Part shown: one piece after another, positions 17,421 to 26,024 of the stretch
Numbering within the stretch: position 1 is the first letter of the stretch
Layout: the number at the start of each line of letters is the position of its first letter
DNA from: Treponema_I sp045599005
GTDB taxonomy: Bacteria; Spirochaetota; Spirochaetia; Treponematales; Treponemataceae
Length of the DNA: 56,422 nucleotides
Assembly: GCA_045599005.1 (NCBI GenBank)
Contig: JAZRVF010000009.1
Location: 1-56,422, forward strand
Reading direction: 5' to 3'
Made by a program: the position numbers and the translations under genes
The notes under the pieces: model-generated
Database searches by the model: none
What the model was told of the DNA's origin: nothing
The model's input: the letters and a program-made list of their open reading frames with translations, nothing else

Positions 17421-17512
17421 GGCTTACTTTAGCAGATATCAGGGTTTTTTGCTACCTGAGGGACAATATTTGCAATCTGACGGAGGTGGTGAAAATGGAG
17501 TTTTTTGATTAA

Positions 17513-17542
17513 TTGACTTCTAGCCGAATTTCCCTATATAAT
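17513..17542 (+). promoter_or_regulatory. Promoter of the PilZ gene, leaderless
   Basis: TTGACT (17513-17518), 18 bp, TATAAT (17537-17542), then 7 nt to the ATG at 17550. The expected transcription start is the A of the start codon and no ribosome binding site exists. This is the clearest leaderless promoter in the window. Confidence 0.75.
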
Positions 17543-17549
17543 CCTATCC

Positions 17550-18524
17550 ATGGGTGTTACAACTAGTCAGCAAATTTCACATTATTACGATGTTTATCGT
17601 GACACAGAGATAACTTTTTCCAAAGAAGTGATTAGTACACTCAATGTGGATCCTCGTCAGATTTATGTAAAGTGTCCCGGTGCCCAGTGGCCCTGCATCA
17701 TCAACTCAACTTCTCTTATGCAGGCCCGCATCATCATCGGAACAAAGGGCGGTGCTTTTGCCCAGCTTTCAAAAGAAAACGCCACCTGCAGTCTCCGTTT
17801 CTGCTTTATTTCTCCTGACGGTCAGCCGATCAGTTTTTTCGTGAGCAGCCGTGTCTCAAACATTGCTCCCTACATGAATTCTTCTGATCTTGCAATCATC
17901 ACCCTGTATTTTACACAGCGTCCGCCGGACGACCTGATTGAGAGCGTCGGAAAACTGCTTGAGGCAAATGTCAACGCCATCCGCCGTAAGGAAGAGCGCA
18001 TCCTGATCAATGAGGAATCCAAGCGCCGTCTGGGTCTTCTGAAGGAAGAGACGGTAGTTTTCATCCAGAATGTTCCGCGCCACTGCATTATCCGTGACAT
18101 GTCATTTTCCGGGGCAAAGATCATTCTTCTGGGACTTGCACAGTTCCTTAAAGATAAGGAAGCAATAATCCGCTTCGATTTTGAGGATTCCCGCGAGCCC
18201 ATCGGTGTCAAAGGTGTCATCGTGAATGCGGACTCAATCCAGGGACGCAAAGACCTGGTTGCCCTTTCAATCCGCTTTGATGAAAAATCTGTACCGATTG
18301 CATACAAACTGCGCATCAACAACTATGTAACGTCTGTGCGCAAAAAGCAGCTTGACCAGAGCATGTCCGTTTCTTCGCTTGGTGTTGCTCCTGCACAGCC
18401 TGCCGCGGCCCAACCGGCAGCTTCAGCACAGCCAGCCGCTGCAGCCCAGCCCGCAGCACCGGCACCTTCTGCCGCTCCTGCACAACCTGCTGCCTCTGAA
18501 AATCCGGCTCCTAAAGCTGAATAA
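17550..18524 (+). CDS. PilZ-domain protein (probable c-di-GMP receptor)
   Basis: 324 residues in three parts: an N-terminal domain (about 1-145) of the kind found before PilZ in treponemes; a PilZ domain (about 150-270) with arginines in SKRRLGLL and PRHCIIRDMS and the D-x-S-x-x-G element DMSFSGAKI (Asp at 183); and a low-complexity tail rich in A, P and Q (about 280-320). PilZ proteins bind cyclic-di-GMP and alter motility or envelope functions; binding here is inferred. There is no signal peptide. The tail is a run of imperfect QPAA/APAQ repeats, likely variable in length between strains. The next gene (TPR) starts 26 bp later and is probably co-transcribed. Confidence 0.82.
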   Translation: MGVTTSQQISHYYDVYRDTEITFSKEVISTLNVDPRQIYVKCPGAQWPCIINSTSLMQARIIIGTKGGAFAQLSKENATCSLRFCFISPDGQPISFFVSSRVSNIAPYMNSSDLAIITLYFTQRPPDDLIESVGKLLEANVNAIRRKEERILINEESKRRLGLLKEETVVFIQNVPRHCIIRDMSFSGAKIILLGLAQFLKDKEAIIRFDFEDSREPIGVKGVIVNADSIQGRKDLVALSIRFDEKSVPIAYKLRINNYVTSVRKKQLDQSMSVSSLGVAPAQPAAAQPAASAQPAAAAQPAAPAPSAAPAQPAASENPAPKAE

Positions 18525-18550
18525 TCATATTTCATTTCAAGGAATTTCTC

Positions 18551-19696
18551 ATGAATCCAGTTAATCCTCTTGATTCCGTTGTGTTCATCAATCTGCCGGA
18601 AGGTTTTTCGCTTTCCAAAGATGCGATGCACATTGATACTACAATTCCACTTCCTGTTCAGCTGCCGATAAAAGACGGAGTTGTCCAGCGGGATTTTTCT
18701 CCTGCCGAGCTCAGTCAGGAGATGATTCTGGCGGGGATTCTCACTGTTCTTGCCTATGACAAAGAGAATGCCCATATCCAGTACTACCGCAGTGTGCTTA
18801 ATTCTGCACGCCCTAATCTTAAGAAGGAACTGACAGAGGCTGCCATCCTCAAGACAAAGAACGAAGATTTTGACATTGCGGAAGAGATTTTTGAAGCGCT
18901 GCGAGGTCTTGATCCTGAGGATATGGCGATTGTGCTCAATACTGCGCTGTTTTTTGACCAGCGGGCAGAATCCTACAGACGTTCCGGACTGCTGGAAGAT
19001 GCTGAGGCTTATGACGATGATGCCCACCGTTACTACAGGATGGCTATGGAAGCCGAGCCTGCAATACCGGACGCTTTCTTCAACGCTGCGTTTTTTTATC
19101 TGAAGCAGAGAAATTATGCCCGCGGAAAAGAATGTCTTGAGACATTTCTCGCTCTGACATCCGGAATGAGTGAAGACGAACTTGGTGAAAACGGTCAGTA
19201 CAAGAAAAAGCGTGCAGGAGAAATTGTAGAGGACATTTCAAGACGTAATCTTGATGACGAACTTTTCAAGAGCGCCTATGATTTTATCTCCATGGGTGAG
19301 GAACAGAAAGGACTTGAGAAAATCCGCGAATTCATAGAGAAGAATCCTGAGATCTGGAACGCATGGTTCATGCTGGGCTGGGGTCTCCGGCGGATGGAAC
19401 GCTATGATGATGCAAAAGCTGCATTTGAGGAAGCGATTCATCTTGGTGGCAACAACACGGATACATTCAATGAAGTCGCTATCTGCTGCATGGAGCTGGG
19501 ACTCTATGACAAAAGCCGTAAATACCTGATGCAGGCTCTTGAACTGGAGCCGGAAAACACGAAAATCATGTCAAATCTGGGAATCCTTGCCCAGCACGAA
19601 GGTGATGTCTCAACTGCCCGCCGTTTCTTTTCCGCAGTTCTGGAGTTTGATCCCGATGATCAGATTGCGCTGCAGGCTTTGGACAGCATGGAGTGA
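18551..19696 (+). CDS. Tetratricopeptide-repeat protein
   Basis: 381-residue soluble protein without signal peptide. After an N-terminal region (about 1-75) the rest is helical TPR-like repeats, clearest near the C-terminus (AWFMLGWGLRRMERYDDAKAAFEEAIHL, TFNEVAICCMELGLYDKSRKYLMQALELEPEN, IMSNLGILAQHEGDVSTARRFFSAVLEFDPDD, each read as a shorter repeat unit). TPR proteins are scaffolds; its partner is unknown. It follows the PilZ gene with an AAGGA site 8 nt before the ATG, so a shared c-di-GMP-related role is possible but only by context. Confidence 0.82.
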   Translation: MNPVNPLDSVVFINLPEGFSLSKDAMHIDTTIPLPVQLPIKDGVVQRDFSPAELSQEMILAGILTVLAYDKENAHIQYYRSVLNSARPNLKKELTEAAILKTKNEDFDIAEEIFEALRGLDPEDMAIVLNTALFFDQRAESYRRSGLLEDAEAYDDDAHRYYRMAMEAEPAIPDAFFNAAFFYLKQRNYARGKECLETFLALTSGMSEDELGENGQYKKKRAGEIVEDISRRNLDDELFKSAYDFISMGEEQKGLEKIREFIEKNPEIWNAWFMLGWGLRRMERYDDAKAAFEEAIHLGGNNTDTFNEVAICCMELGLYDKSRKYLMQALELEPENTKIMSNLGILAQHEGDVSTARRFFSAVLEFDPDDQIALQALDSME

Positions 19697-19798
19697 GTTG
19701 CGCGTGTAACGACGCTGGTAGCGGTTTTGGCAGTTGCAGCCTTTCCTGATAGGATTTTTACAGTTTGTTTAAGATCCTGTCCGTGAGGGGTCAGTCCC

Positions 19799-20281
19799 TT
19801 ATTTTTTTATAGGTGTCAGGTCAATGGTGTCGCCCGGCTTGATGCCCTCTTTTTCAAACCATCCCTGAGGAACTTCAAGTGCGTAGCGGCAGGAGACCGT
19901 GCTGACTACGGAAGCAAGACTGTAGGGAGTCATGTCGTAAATGTTCCGGATTGTGCCGCGGGAATCAATGTAGGCGATTGAAAGCGGGTGGGGTGTGTTT
20001 TTCATCCAGAATGAAAGCCGCTGGTCTTTTTCAAAGACAAAAAGCATTCCGGTGCCGTCAGGAATAACTTCCCGTTCCATAAAACCCCGCATCCGGGTGT
20101 CTTCTTTGTCTGCAATCTCTGCATCTACCGTGACCGTGGTGCCGTCATGTCTGGTGATCACAAGGTCTTTTTCAGGCAGTGAGGAACTGTTTGCCTTGCA
20201 GGAAAGAAGCAGGGCAATTGCAAGACACAAGATAGCCTTCAGAGCAATTTTTCTGCTGTCAGTCAATGCTGTTTTTTTCAT
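19799..20281 (-). CDS. DUF192-family lipoprotein
   Basis: 160 residues. An N-terminal hydrophobic signal ends in a lipobox-like LLLSC at about residue 28, so the protein is probably a membrane-anchored periplasmic lipoprotein. The remainder is DUF192: EIADKEDTRMRGFMERE, GMLFVFEKDQRLSFWMKNT, PLSIAYIDSRGTI, YALEVPQGWFEKEGIKPGD. The function of DUF192 is not known. It is the last gene of a minus-strand set with 20315-20872 and 20869-22056. An AGGA site lies 7 nt before the ATG. Confidence 0.87.
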   Translation of the reverse strand: MKKTALTDSRKIALKAILCLAIALLLSCKANSSSLPEKDLVITRHDGTTVTVDAEIADKEDTRMRGFMEREVIPDGTGMLFVFEKDQRLSFWMKNTPHPLSIAYIDSRGTIRNIYDMTPYSLASVVSTVSCRYALEVPQGWFEKEGIKPGDTIDLTPIKK

Positions 20282-20314
20282 GTTGAAGTCCTGTTTTCAA
20301 TAATGCTTTAATGA

Positions 20315-20872
20315 TCAAAGACCGTTCAGGAAATCCTGCCGCTCTTCTTCAATCCACGCTTTCTCAATGCGGGATTCCTCCTGGATCGCTTCTGAAATCT
20401 GCAGGTCAACATAACGCAGCGTCAGAGGCTTCTCCAAAGTCATCTGGACAGAATCGCTTTTCCAGAGACATTTTTCCGGGGACAGAGTTTCCGGATTTCC
20501 GTATCTGCCGCACAGTGTCCTGAAAACTGAGTAATAGTCCATGCGTGAAGGATTCATCGTGATGGTGATGATATAAAGACTGTCTTCATAAAACTGAAAC
20601 CAGCAGTTTGACAGAATCCCGTTGTAGATTTCATTGCCCCGGGTCTCGATTATCCGGTTTCCGCTTCCTGGCAGAAGAGAAACGTCTCTGTCTCCGCGAA
20701 AACCGAAGGAAGAATCTTTTCCTAAAGCTTCTTTCGTCTCGTCAACAGTCATTCCCAGCCGTACGGTGCTGTATCCTGCGGGAAGATCTGCAGATGACAG
20801 ATAAAATGTGGCTGAGAACAGAAAAACCAGGGAAAATAGCAGAGTTTTCCATTTAAGCACTGGTCTGATCAT
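20315..20872 (-). CDS. Secreted protein of unknown function
   Basis: 185 residues with a signal peptide (LLFSLVFLFSATFYLSSA) and a mature domain of about 155 residues. The start of the mature part, GYSTVRLGMTVDETKEALGKD, resembles the BamE/SmpA-like motif in which a short strand is followed by a helix, but the resemblance is weak. Near the C-terminus there is an acidic-basic helical stretch (SEAIQEESRIEKAWIEEE). Its start codon overlaps the stop of the upstream cNMP-binding gene by 4 bp (ATGA), so the two are translationally coupled. No confident family. Confidence 0.75.
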   Translation of the reverse strand: MIRPVLKWKTLLFSLVFLFSATFYLSSADLPAGYSTVRLGMTVDETKEALGKDSSFGFRGDRDVSLLPGSGNRIIETRGNEIYNGILSNCWFQFYEDSLYIITITMNPSRMDYYSVFRTLCGRYGNPETLSPEKCLWKSDSVQMTLEKPLTLRYVDLQISEAIQEESRIEKAWIEEERQDFLNGL

Positions 20873-22056
20873 TTACCCAACACAGCCTGTTTGCGGTAGA
20901 AAACCGAGGAATTATAAAGTTCGCTGCAGTCAGCAATAAAGATTTTGTTCTGCACAAGTTTTACCCTGGAATCCGCGAGGAATCCGTTGAGGTAAGTGGC
21001 CTGCATTTCCTTCGGGAATCCGCACATCTTTGCCAGGTCATAAGGCGTAAGGTCAAATGTGTGACTTGATCCGGGAGCAAAATTGAAACGCATTTTTTCA
21101 AGCTGCAGGGAAAGCATATCAAAGAGCTGGTGGACAGGATTCTTTATGCGTGTGTTCTCAAGCTGACGTGTCATGGACCAGATGCGCTCTGCCAGGGTTG
21201 TGGTGAGGCGGGCGATCATCTGTGGCTGTGTTGAAACCATCTGCTCGAAGTTCTGCCGGTTGACGACCATCAGTTTGCAGTCTTCAAATGCACTGGCGCT
21301 GGCTGACCGCGGTTTGTTCTCCAGCAGGGCCATCTCACCGAAAAACTCGCCTTTCTTAAGAACCGCGAACATCATTTCGTTGCCGTCAATGACTTTTGAA
21401 ATCTTTACCTGTCCTTCCTGAATGATGAACATGTCCGCTCCGGTCTGATTCTCGCAGAAAATCATCGTTTCTTTCGGATAGGTACGGATCTGGTCTTTTG
21501 TAGGTTCAAAATAAACCGCATGGCTTCTCGGCTTGAGTGCGATGAAGCGCTCTTTTGCCTTCTGTATGTTCTGCCCGTTCGGACAGGCTTTCAGATACTG
21601 GTAATATGCGAAAATAGCCATGTCAAGCTTTGCATTTTTCTCGTAATACTGGGCAACGGCAAAAAACTGTTCCGGTGAGTCAGTGGTTGTGTTCTTGAGT
21701 GTAAGTTTTGTAAGAGAGTCGTTCATGACCCGCATTTTGTTTGCGAAAGTGCGGATGATTTTCATTGCGACAGGTGTGTTCTTCTGGATGAGTTCTGTGT
21801 ACTGGTCACGGCGGACTGCAATTGCGACAACATCAGTGAGTGCTATGGCGCTTTCAATCTGGGCATGGTTGGACATACAGGAAACAACACCCACAAAGTC
21901 TCCGGGACCAAGTGTAACCGGCGCGGTTTCTACAGAAAGAACTTTGTTCAGAATAACTTTACCGCTCTGAATGATCAGAAAACGGTCGTTGTCGCTTTTG
22001 CCTTCAACAAAGAGATAGGCACCTTTCTTATAATTGACAAATGATAACTGTAACAA
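20869..22056 (-). CDS. Protein with two cyclic-nucleotide-binding domains
   Basis: 395 residues. The first cNMP-binding-like domain (about 1-115) has a degenerate phosphate cassette (VGVVSCMSNHAQIESA). The second (about 190-310) is canonical: GEFFGEMALLENKPRSASA, with the Glu and Arg that hold a cyclic nucleotide. The C-terminal 80 residues look like a reduced CRP-type winged helix (TPYDLAKMCGFPKEMQATYLNGFLADSRVKLV), so this may be a CRP-like transcription factor with a duplicated sensor. Start is TTG at 22056, after a GGATGGTGGG stretch; no in-frame ATG exists upstream. First of three minus-strand genes. Confidence 0.82.
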   Translation of the reverse strand: MLQLSFVNYKKGAYLFVEGKSDNDRFLIIQSGKVILNKVLSVETAPVTLGPGDFVGVVSCMSNHAQIESAIALTDVVAIAVRRDQYTELIQKNTPVAMKIIRTFANKMRVMNDSLTKLTLKNTTTDSPEQFFAVAQYYEKNAKLDMAIFAYYQYLKACPNGQNIQKAKERFIALKPRSHAVYFEPTKDQIRTYPKETMIFCENQTGADMFIIQEGQVKISKVIDGNEMMFAVLKKGEFFGEMALLENKPRSASASAFEDCKLMVVNRQNFEQMVSTQPQMIARLTTTLAERIWSMTRQLENTRIKNPVHQLFDMLSLQLEKMRFNFAPGSSHTFDLTPYDLAKMCGFPKEMQATYLNGFLADSRVKLVQNKIFIADCSELYNSSVFYRKQAVLGK

Positions 22057-22104
22057 AACCCACCATCCAACTGAAAAAAATTATAAAAGCCAAATCTTTA
22101 CACG

Positions 22105-23106
22105 TCAAGAATCAGATTTCTGTGTCTGATCCGATGCAAATATTATCTCAGGCTCAAGATCAAACCCGAATTTTGCCTTGACTGCCTTCTGTGCTGTGCT
22201 GACAAGCTGACAGATGTCAGAAGTCTTTGCATTCCCTCTGTTTATGATGAAATTGCCGTGCCAGGGAGCAATCTGTGCTCCGCCGCATTCAGTGCCTTTC
22301 AATCCCGCCTCATCAATCAGTACACCGCTCGGTCTGCCGAAAGTCCTGTTGTTCTTGAACACACTTCCGCTTGAAGGAAAGTCGAAATGCCCTTTTTTCC
22401 TGCGGTCTTCAACAAATCCTCTGCAGATTTCCTCAAGTTTCTCCCGGGAATCCGCATTTTCCGTAACAGCAAAGGTAGCGCTCAGAATCACTGCGGAACC
22501 CTGCATGCTCTGGAAAGGCGATTTTTTGTAGGCCCAGTCACCGGCATCCATTGTGTATTCTGCGACAACAGGCTGCGAACCGGCTGAAGCAATCTGCATG
22601 TAACGTGCTGAATATAAAACGTCACTTGCCTGCTTTTCGTAACAGCGTGCGTTCATAAAAACTGCACCACCGGCTGTTCCGGGAAGTCCTGCAAAATTCT
22701 CAAGCCCCCACAGATTGTGTTCCAGACAGAATTCAGTCAGTTTTTTTATCGGAGTTCCTGCACCGCAAGTTAACAGTAAAGAGCGGGAATCGGTGACAGA
22801 ACCCTTTTCAGGTTCTGAGAGTGTGATGCCGCACAAAGCCTCTGTGGAAAGAACCGGACGGAGAAAAGTGCTGTCCGGAAAAACCACATTGGAACCGCCA
22901 CCCAGAATGAAGGGTAGCGAGCCTGATTCAAAACATTTTTCCGTAATATGGATAAAAGCTGCTTCTGTGTCCGGAACGGCAAAAAAAGCTGCGGCTCCTC
23001 CGACACCCATTGTCGTGTGTTCAGCAAGGGGTTCACCGGTTTTGACAAGCCCTTTGAAATCCTTGTCTATATTGATTTTATCTGCTAATTCACGTAGATT
23101 ATCCAT
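22105..23106 (-). CDS. murB: UDP-N-acetylenolpyruvoylglucosamine reductase
   Basis: FAD enzyme that reduces UDP-GlcNAc-enolpyruvate to UDP-MurNAc in peptidoglycan synthesis. 333 residues. Signatures are EPLAEHTTMGVGGAAAFF, PFILGGGSNVVFPD (FAD site), FAGLPGTAGGAVFMNARCY, YKKSPFQSM, and the catalytic FPSSGSVFKNN, followed by LIDEAGLKGTECGGAQIAPWHGNFIIN and the Glu in DLEPEIIF. It is divergent from cysS. There is no clear Shine-Dalgarno; TATAAT on the minus strand (23117-23122) ends 10 nt before the ATG, so the leader can be only a few nucleotides. Confidence 0.95.
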   Translation of the reverse strand: MDNLRELADKINIDKDFKGLVKTGEPLAEHTTMGVGGAAAFFAVPDTEAAFIHITEKCFESGSLPFILGGGSNVVFPDSTFLRPVLSTEALCGITLSEPEKGSVTDSRSLLLTCGAGTPIKKLTEFCLEHNLWGLENFAGLPGTAGGAVFMNARCYEKQASDVLYSARYMQIASAGSQPVVAEYTMDAGDWAYKKSPFQSMQGSAVILSATFAVTENADSREKLEEICRGFVEDRRKKGHFDFPSSGSVFKNNRTFGRPSGVLIDEAGLKGTECGGAQIAPWHGNFIINRGNAKTSDICQLVSTAQKAVKAKFGFDLEPEIIFASDQTQKSDS

Positions 23107-23116
23107 ACTGTTTTTT

Positions 23117-23122
23117 ATTATA
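23117..23122 (-). promoter_or_regulatory. -10 element of murB, very short leader
   Basis: Minus-strand TATAAT ends 10 nt before the murB ATG, with a weak -35 (TAGAAA, 23140-23145) at 17 bp. The 5' leader would be about 3 nt. Confidence 0.45.
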
Positions 23123-23179
23123 TCGCAGTAAAAATCAAATTTCTACGCGTTTTAAAAGAGTTTTATTCAGGAGGTTACT

Positions 23180-24667
23180 ATGGCGTTGCGTTTTTATAAC
23201 ACAATGGGTCGCACTATGGAAGAATTCAAACCCATTACACCGGGAAAGGCAGGTTTTTATGGCTGTGGACCGACTGTCTACAACTATGCGCACATAGGTA
23301 ACCTGCGTGCATACGTCTGCTGGGACCTGCTTGACCGCACACTGCGCTATCTGGGTTATGAGATCACCCATGTAATGAATGTTACCGACATCGGACACCT
23401 TTCCGGCGATGCTGACGAAGGTGAGGACAAAATGGTCAAGACTGCAAAAGAACGCGGTCAGTCCGTTCTGCAGATCGCTGATTTTTACACACAGGCTTTT
23501 TTCAATGACATTGACCGCCTGAACATCCGCCGCCCGGACGTTGTCTGCAAGGCAACTGAGCATGTGCAGGACATGATCGACCTGATCAAACGCATTGAGG
23601 CAAACGGTCACACTTACATGGCTGGCGGAAACCTTTATTACGATATCACCACTTATCCTGATTATGGGAAGCTTGCCTGCCTGAATCTAGATGATCTTAA
23701 GGCCGGTGCACGTATTGACGTTGACGAGAACAAGAAAAATCCCTACGACTTCGTACTCTGGTTCACAAAATCAAAGTTTGAGAACCAGGCACTGACATGG
23801 GATTCTCCCTGGGGTCGCGGTTATCCTGGCTGGCACATTGAATGCTCCGCGATGAGCATGAAGTATCTTGGTGAACAGTTCGACCTGCATACCGGCGGTA
23901 TTGACCACATTCCGATCCATCACACCAACGAGATTGCACAGAGTGAGGGCGCCACAGGTAAAAAGTGGGTCAACTACTGGCTCCACAATGAGTTCCTGGT
24001 GCTTTCAAAATCAGAGAAAATGAGCAAATCCAGCGGAAACTTCCTGACACTCCAGAAAGTGATTGACGAAGGATACGATGCTCTTGATTACAGACTTTTC
24101 CTGCTGGGAGGTCATTACAGAAGTCAGCTGGCATTCAGCTGGGATTCAATGGACAGTGCAAAAAACAGCCGCAAAGCATTGATGCAGCGTATTGCTAAAG
24201 TGCTTGCCGAATCTTCCCTTAAAGGCGGAGATATCAGCAGTTCTGAGCTTGAAAGCGCTGCAATGGCAAAAACTGACTGGTCTGAATCAGCACAGGCTTA
24301 TCTGGACAGATTCAAGGAAGCTCTGGAAGACGATCTTTCCAGTCCCCGCGCTCTGTCACAGCTTCAGACTGCTGTCAAGGACGCTGCAATCGCCGCGGAC
24401 GAAAAAATTGCCCTGGTTGCCCGTATGGATTTTGTCCTGGGACTCAGATTGATTGACGGTGCTGCCGGAATGCTGGCTGAATCTCAGAGTGAGGCCGGTT
24501 CCCAGGGCGATACCGGAGATGTGGCAATCGACGCACTGATTGTGGAACGCAATGAGGCAAAAAAGGCAAAGAATTTTGCCCGCGCTGATCAGATTCGTGA
24601 TGAACTTAAGTCTCAGGGAATAATTCTTGTTGATACACCCCAGGGAACTACCTGGAAACGCGGATAA
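23180..24667 (+). CDS. cysS: Cysteinyl-tRNA synthetase
   Basis: Class I aminoacyl-tRNA synthetase that charges tRNA-Cys. 495 residues. Zinc-binding and active-site sequence GFYGCGPTVYNYAHIGNLRAYV is split here as GCGPTVYNYAHIGNL (HIGH variant HIGN), WHIECSAMSMKYLG supplies further zinc ligands, and KMSKS is at residues 280-284 (SEKMSKSSGNF). The C-terminal domain ends ARADQIRDELKSQGIILVDT, the usual CysRS tail. A strong AGGAGGT site precedes the ATG. Divergent from murB across 73 bp. Confidence 0.97.
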   Translation: MALRFYNTMGRTMEEFKPITPGKAGFYGCGPTVYNYAHIGNLRAYVCWDLLDRTLRYLGYEITHVMNVTDIGHLSGDADEGEDKMVKTAKERGQSVLQIADFYTQAFFNDIDRLNIRRPDVVCKATEHVQDMIDLIKRIEANGHTYMAGGNLYYDITTYPDYGKLACLNLDDLKAGARIDVDENKKNPYDFVLWFTKSKFENQALTWDSPWGRGYPGWHIECSAMSMKYLGEQFDLHTGGIDHIPIHHTNEIAQSEGATGKKWVNYWLHNEFLVLSKSEKMSKSSGNFLTLQKVIDEGYDALDYRLFLLGGHYRSQLAFSWDSMDSAKNSRKALMQRIAKVLAESSLKGGDISSSELESAAMAKTDWSESAQAYLDRFKEALEDDLSSPRALSQLQTAVKDAAIAADEKIALVARMDFVLGLRLIDGAAGMLAESQSEAGSQGDTGDVAIDALIVERNEAKKAKNFARADQIRDELKSQGIILVDTPQGTTWKRG

Positions 24668-24703
24668 TTTTTCGAAGTTTCCTGTTACTATTTTGGAGTT
24701 GAT

Positions 24704-25258
24704 TTGTTTTCTTTGAGTGAGGATGCCGCTAAATCGCTGAATGCCGCAAAAACTGCGGATTTTCGCAGGATTTACGACGCCACTGTTCAGCTTCTTTATA
24801 AAGTTTCGTTCCGGATTGTGGGAGATGAAGAATCCGCAGAAGATCTGGTGCACGATTCGCTTATCAAGATGAGCGAGAAAAAGATGGTTTTCGCTACAAT
24901 GGATGATGCCAAGTTCTGGCTGATCCGTGTGGTGAAGAACGCATCTCTGAACTATGCAAAGCGCAGAGTCCGGGAAAAACGTGCTTACGACAGAGTCTTC
25001 CGCGAGGACAGACGCAAGGTGGATTCGGGCGAAACGGAGCTGCTTAAGGCGGAAGCTGTTGAACGCACCAAACAGGCGTTGGATCAGCTGCCTGAAAAAT
25101 TCAGGACTATACTTATTCTTCGTGAGTACGCCGATCTGAATTACAAAGAGATTGGAAAAGTCCTGGGAATTACAGAAGGAAACGTAAAGGTCAGAGTGTT
25201 CAGAGCCCGTGAACAGCTGGCAAAAATTATAGGAGAAGACGATGTCTACATGCCCTGA
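24704..25258 (+). CDS. ECF-type RNA polymerase sigma factor
   Basis: 184 residues with region 2 (SFRIVGDEESAEDLVHDSLIKM, AKFWLIRVVKNASLNYAKRR) and region 4 (QLPEKFRTILILREYADLNYKEIGKVLGITEGNVK). These are the two domains of an extracytoplasmic-function sigma factor that directs polymerase to a small regulon. Start is TTG (MFSLSED...) after GGAG. The next gene overlaps by 17 bp and looks like its membrane anti-sigma partner, so the signal probably comes from the envelope. The regulon is unknown; the IPT/transglutaminase-like gene downstream in the same operon is a candidate member. Confidence 0.9.
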   Translation: MFSLSEDAAKSLNAAKTADFRRIYDATVQLLYKVSFRIVGDEESAEDLVHDSLIKMSEKKMVFATMDDAKFWLIRVVKNASLNYAKRRVREKRAYDRVFREDRRKVDSGETELLKAEAVERTKQALDQLPEKFRTILILREYADLNYKEIGKVLGITEGNVKVRVFRAREQLAKIIGEDDVYMP

Positions 25259-26024
25259 GGCAGATCTGCATTCCGTTTATATCGACAACGAACTCCCGGA
25301 GCAGTACAAAGCCGGGATTGAGTCACACCTTGCCCAGAATCCCGAGTGCGGGGCTCATTTTGCGAAGATGAGATTTGTGCATGATGCATTGCGTCAGGAT
25401 GCGCTTCAGTCTGAACTTTCTCAGGAAGAGATTGATGCGGGTTTTGAGCGGCTTATGGCTCGGAAATCATATCATAAAGTGGTCGCACCGCAGAAAGATA
25501 ACAGTGTCATGCGCTTTGTGCTGCGTGTCGCTCCTGCTATGGCGGCAGCTCTTGTCCTTGCACTGGTTCTGCCTGTCCGTCTCGCTGGAATCAGTGAATC
25601 TTTACCATTCGGATCCCGTGTTGACGCAGCCTTTGCAAACAGCGGCTCTGCCCGTCAGCTGCAGCAGGTTTCCCAGTTCAAGAAAAGCGGCGTTGCAATT
25701 GATTCAAACCTTTCCATTGCCCAGCTGACTTCACTGCTTGAATCCGGTTCCTCAACGGAATCTGCCGCCGATGCTTCTGATGCCGCCACAAAGTTTACGA
25801 CCAGCCTTATCTCCAGTGCGCTGAAAGCATCCGGGGACGGTTCCATGGTTTCCATCCTGACTGACGGAAGCGGGCTTGCGACAATCGATATTTTCAGACC
25901 TGAATTTCCCGATAATTCAATTACAATCGGAATAAATATGGGAAACACAAACTTCATTCTCGGAAATGAGAATCCTTCCAAATCTCCGTATATGACAGTT
26001 TCCTATTCGGACGTTTTTAAGTGA
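25242..26024 (+). CDS. Probable membrane anti-sigma factor
   Basis: 260 residues. The N-terminal part (MSTCPEADLHSVYIDNELPE..., ESHLAQNPECGAHFAKM) resembles the zinc-finger anti-sigma domain (zf-HC2), but the usual HxxxCxxC is not intact: the last Cys is replaced by His (CGAH). One membrane helix (APAMAAALVLALVLPVRLAGI, about 90-112) leads to a periplasmic, Ser/Ala-rich C-terminal half. Overlap with the sigma gene (17 bp) and with the next gene (4 bp, GTGA) marks tight coupling. Role as sigma inhibitor is inferred from position and the N-terminal pattern. Confidence 0.72.
   Translation: MSTCPEADLHSVYIDNELPEQYKAGIESHLAQNPECGAHFAKMRFVHDALRQDALQSELSQEEIDAGFERLMARKSYHKVVAPQKDNSVMRFVLRVAPAMAAALVLALVLPVRLAGISESLPFGSRVDAAFANSGSARQLQQVSQFKKSGVAIDSNLSIAQLTSLLESGSSTESAADASDAATKFTTSLISSALKASGDGSMVSILTDGSGLATIDIFRPEFPDNSITIGINMGNTNFILGNENPSKSPYMTVSYSDVFK

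Noticed and set aside
18323..19027. Antisense open frame over the PilZ tail and the TPR gene
   Set aside because: Its C-terminal A/G-rich part is only the complement of the PilZ A/P/Q repeats. No start signals.
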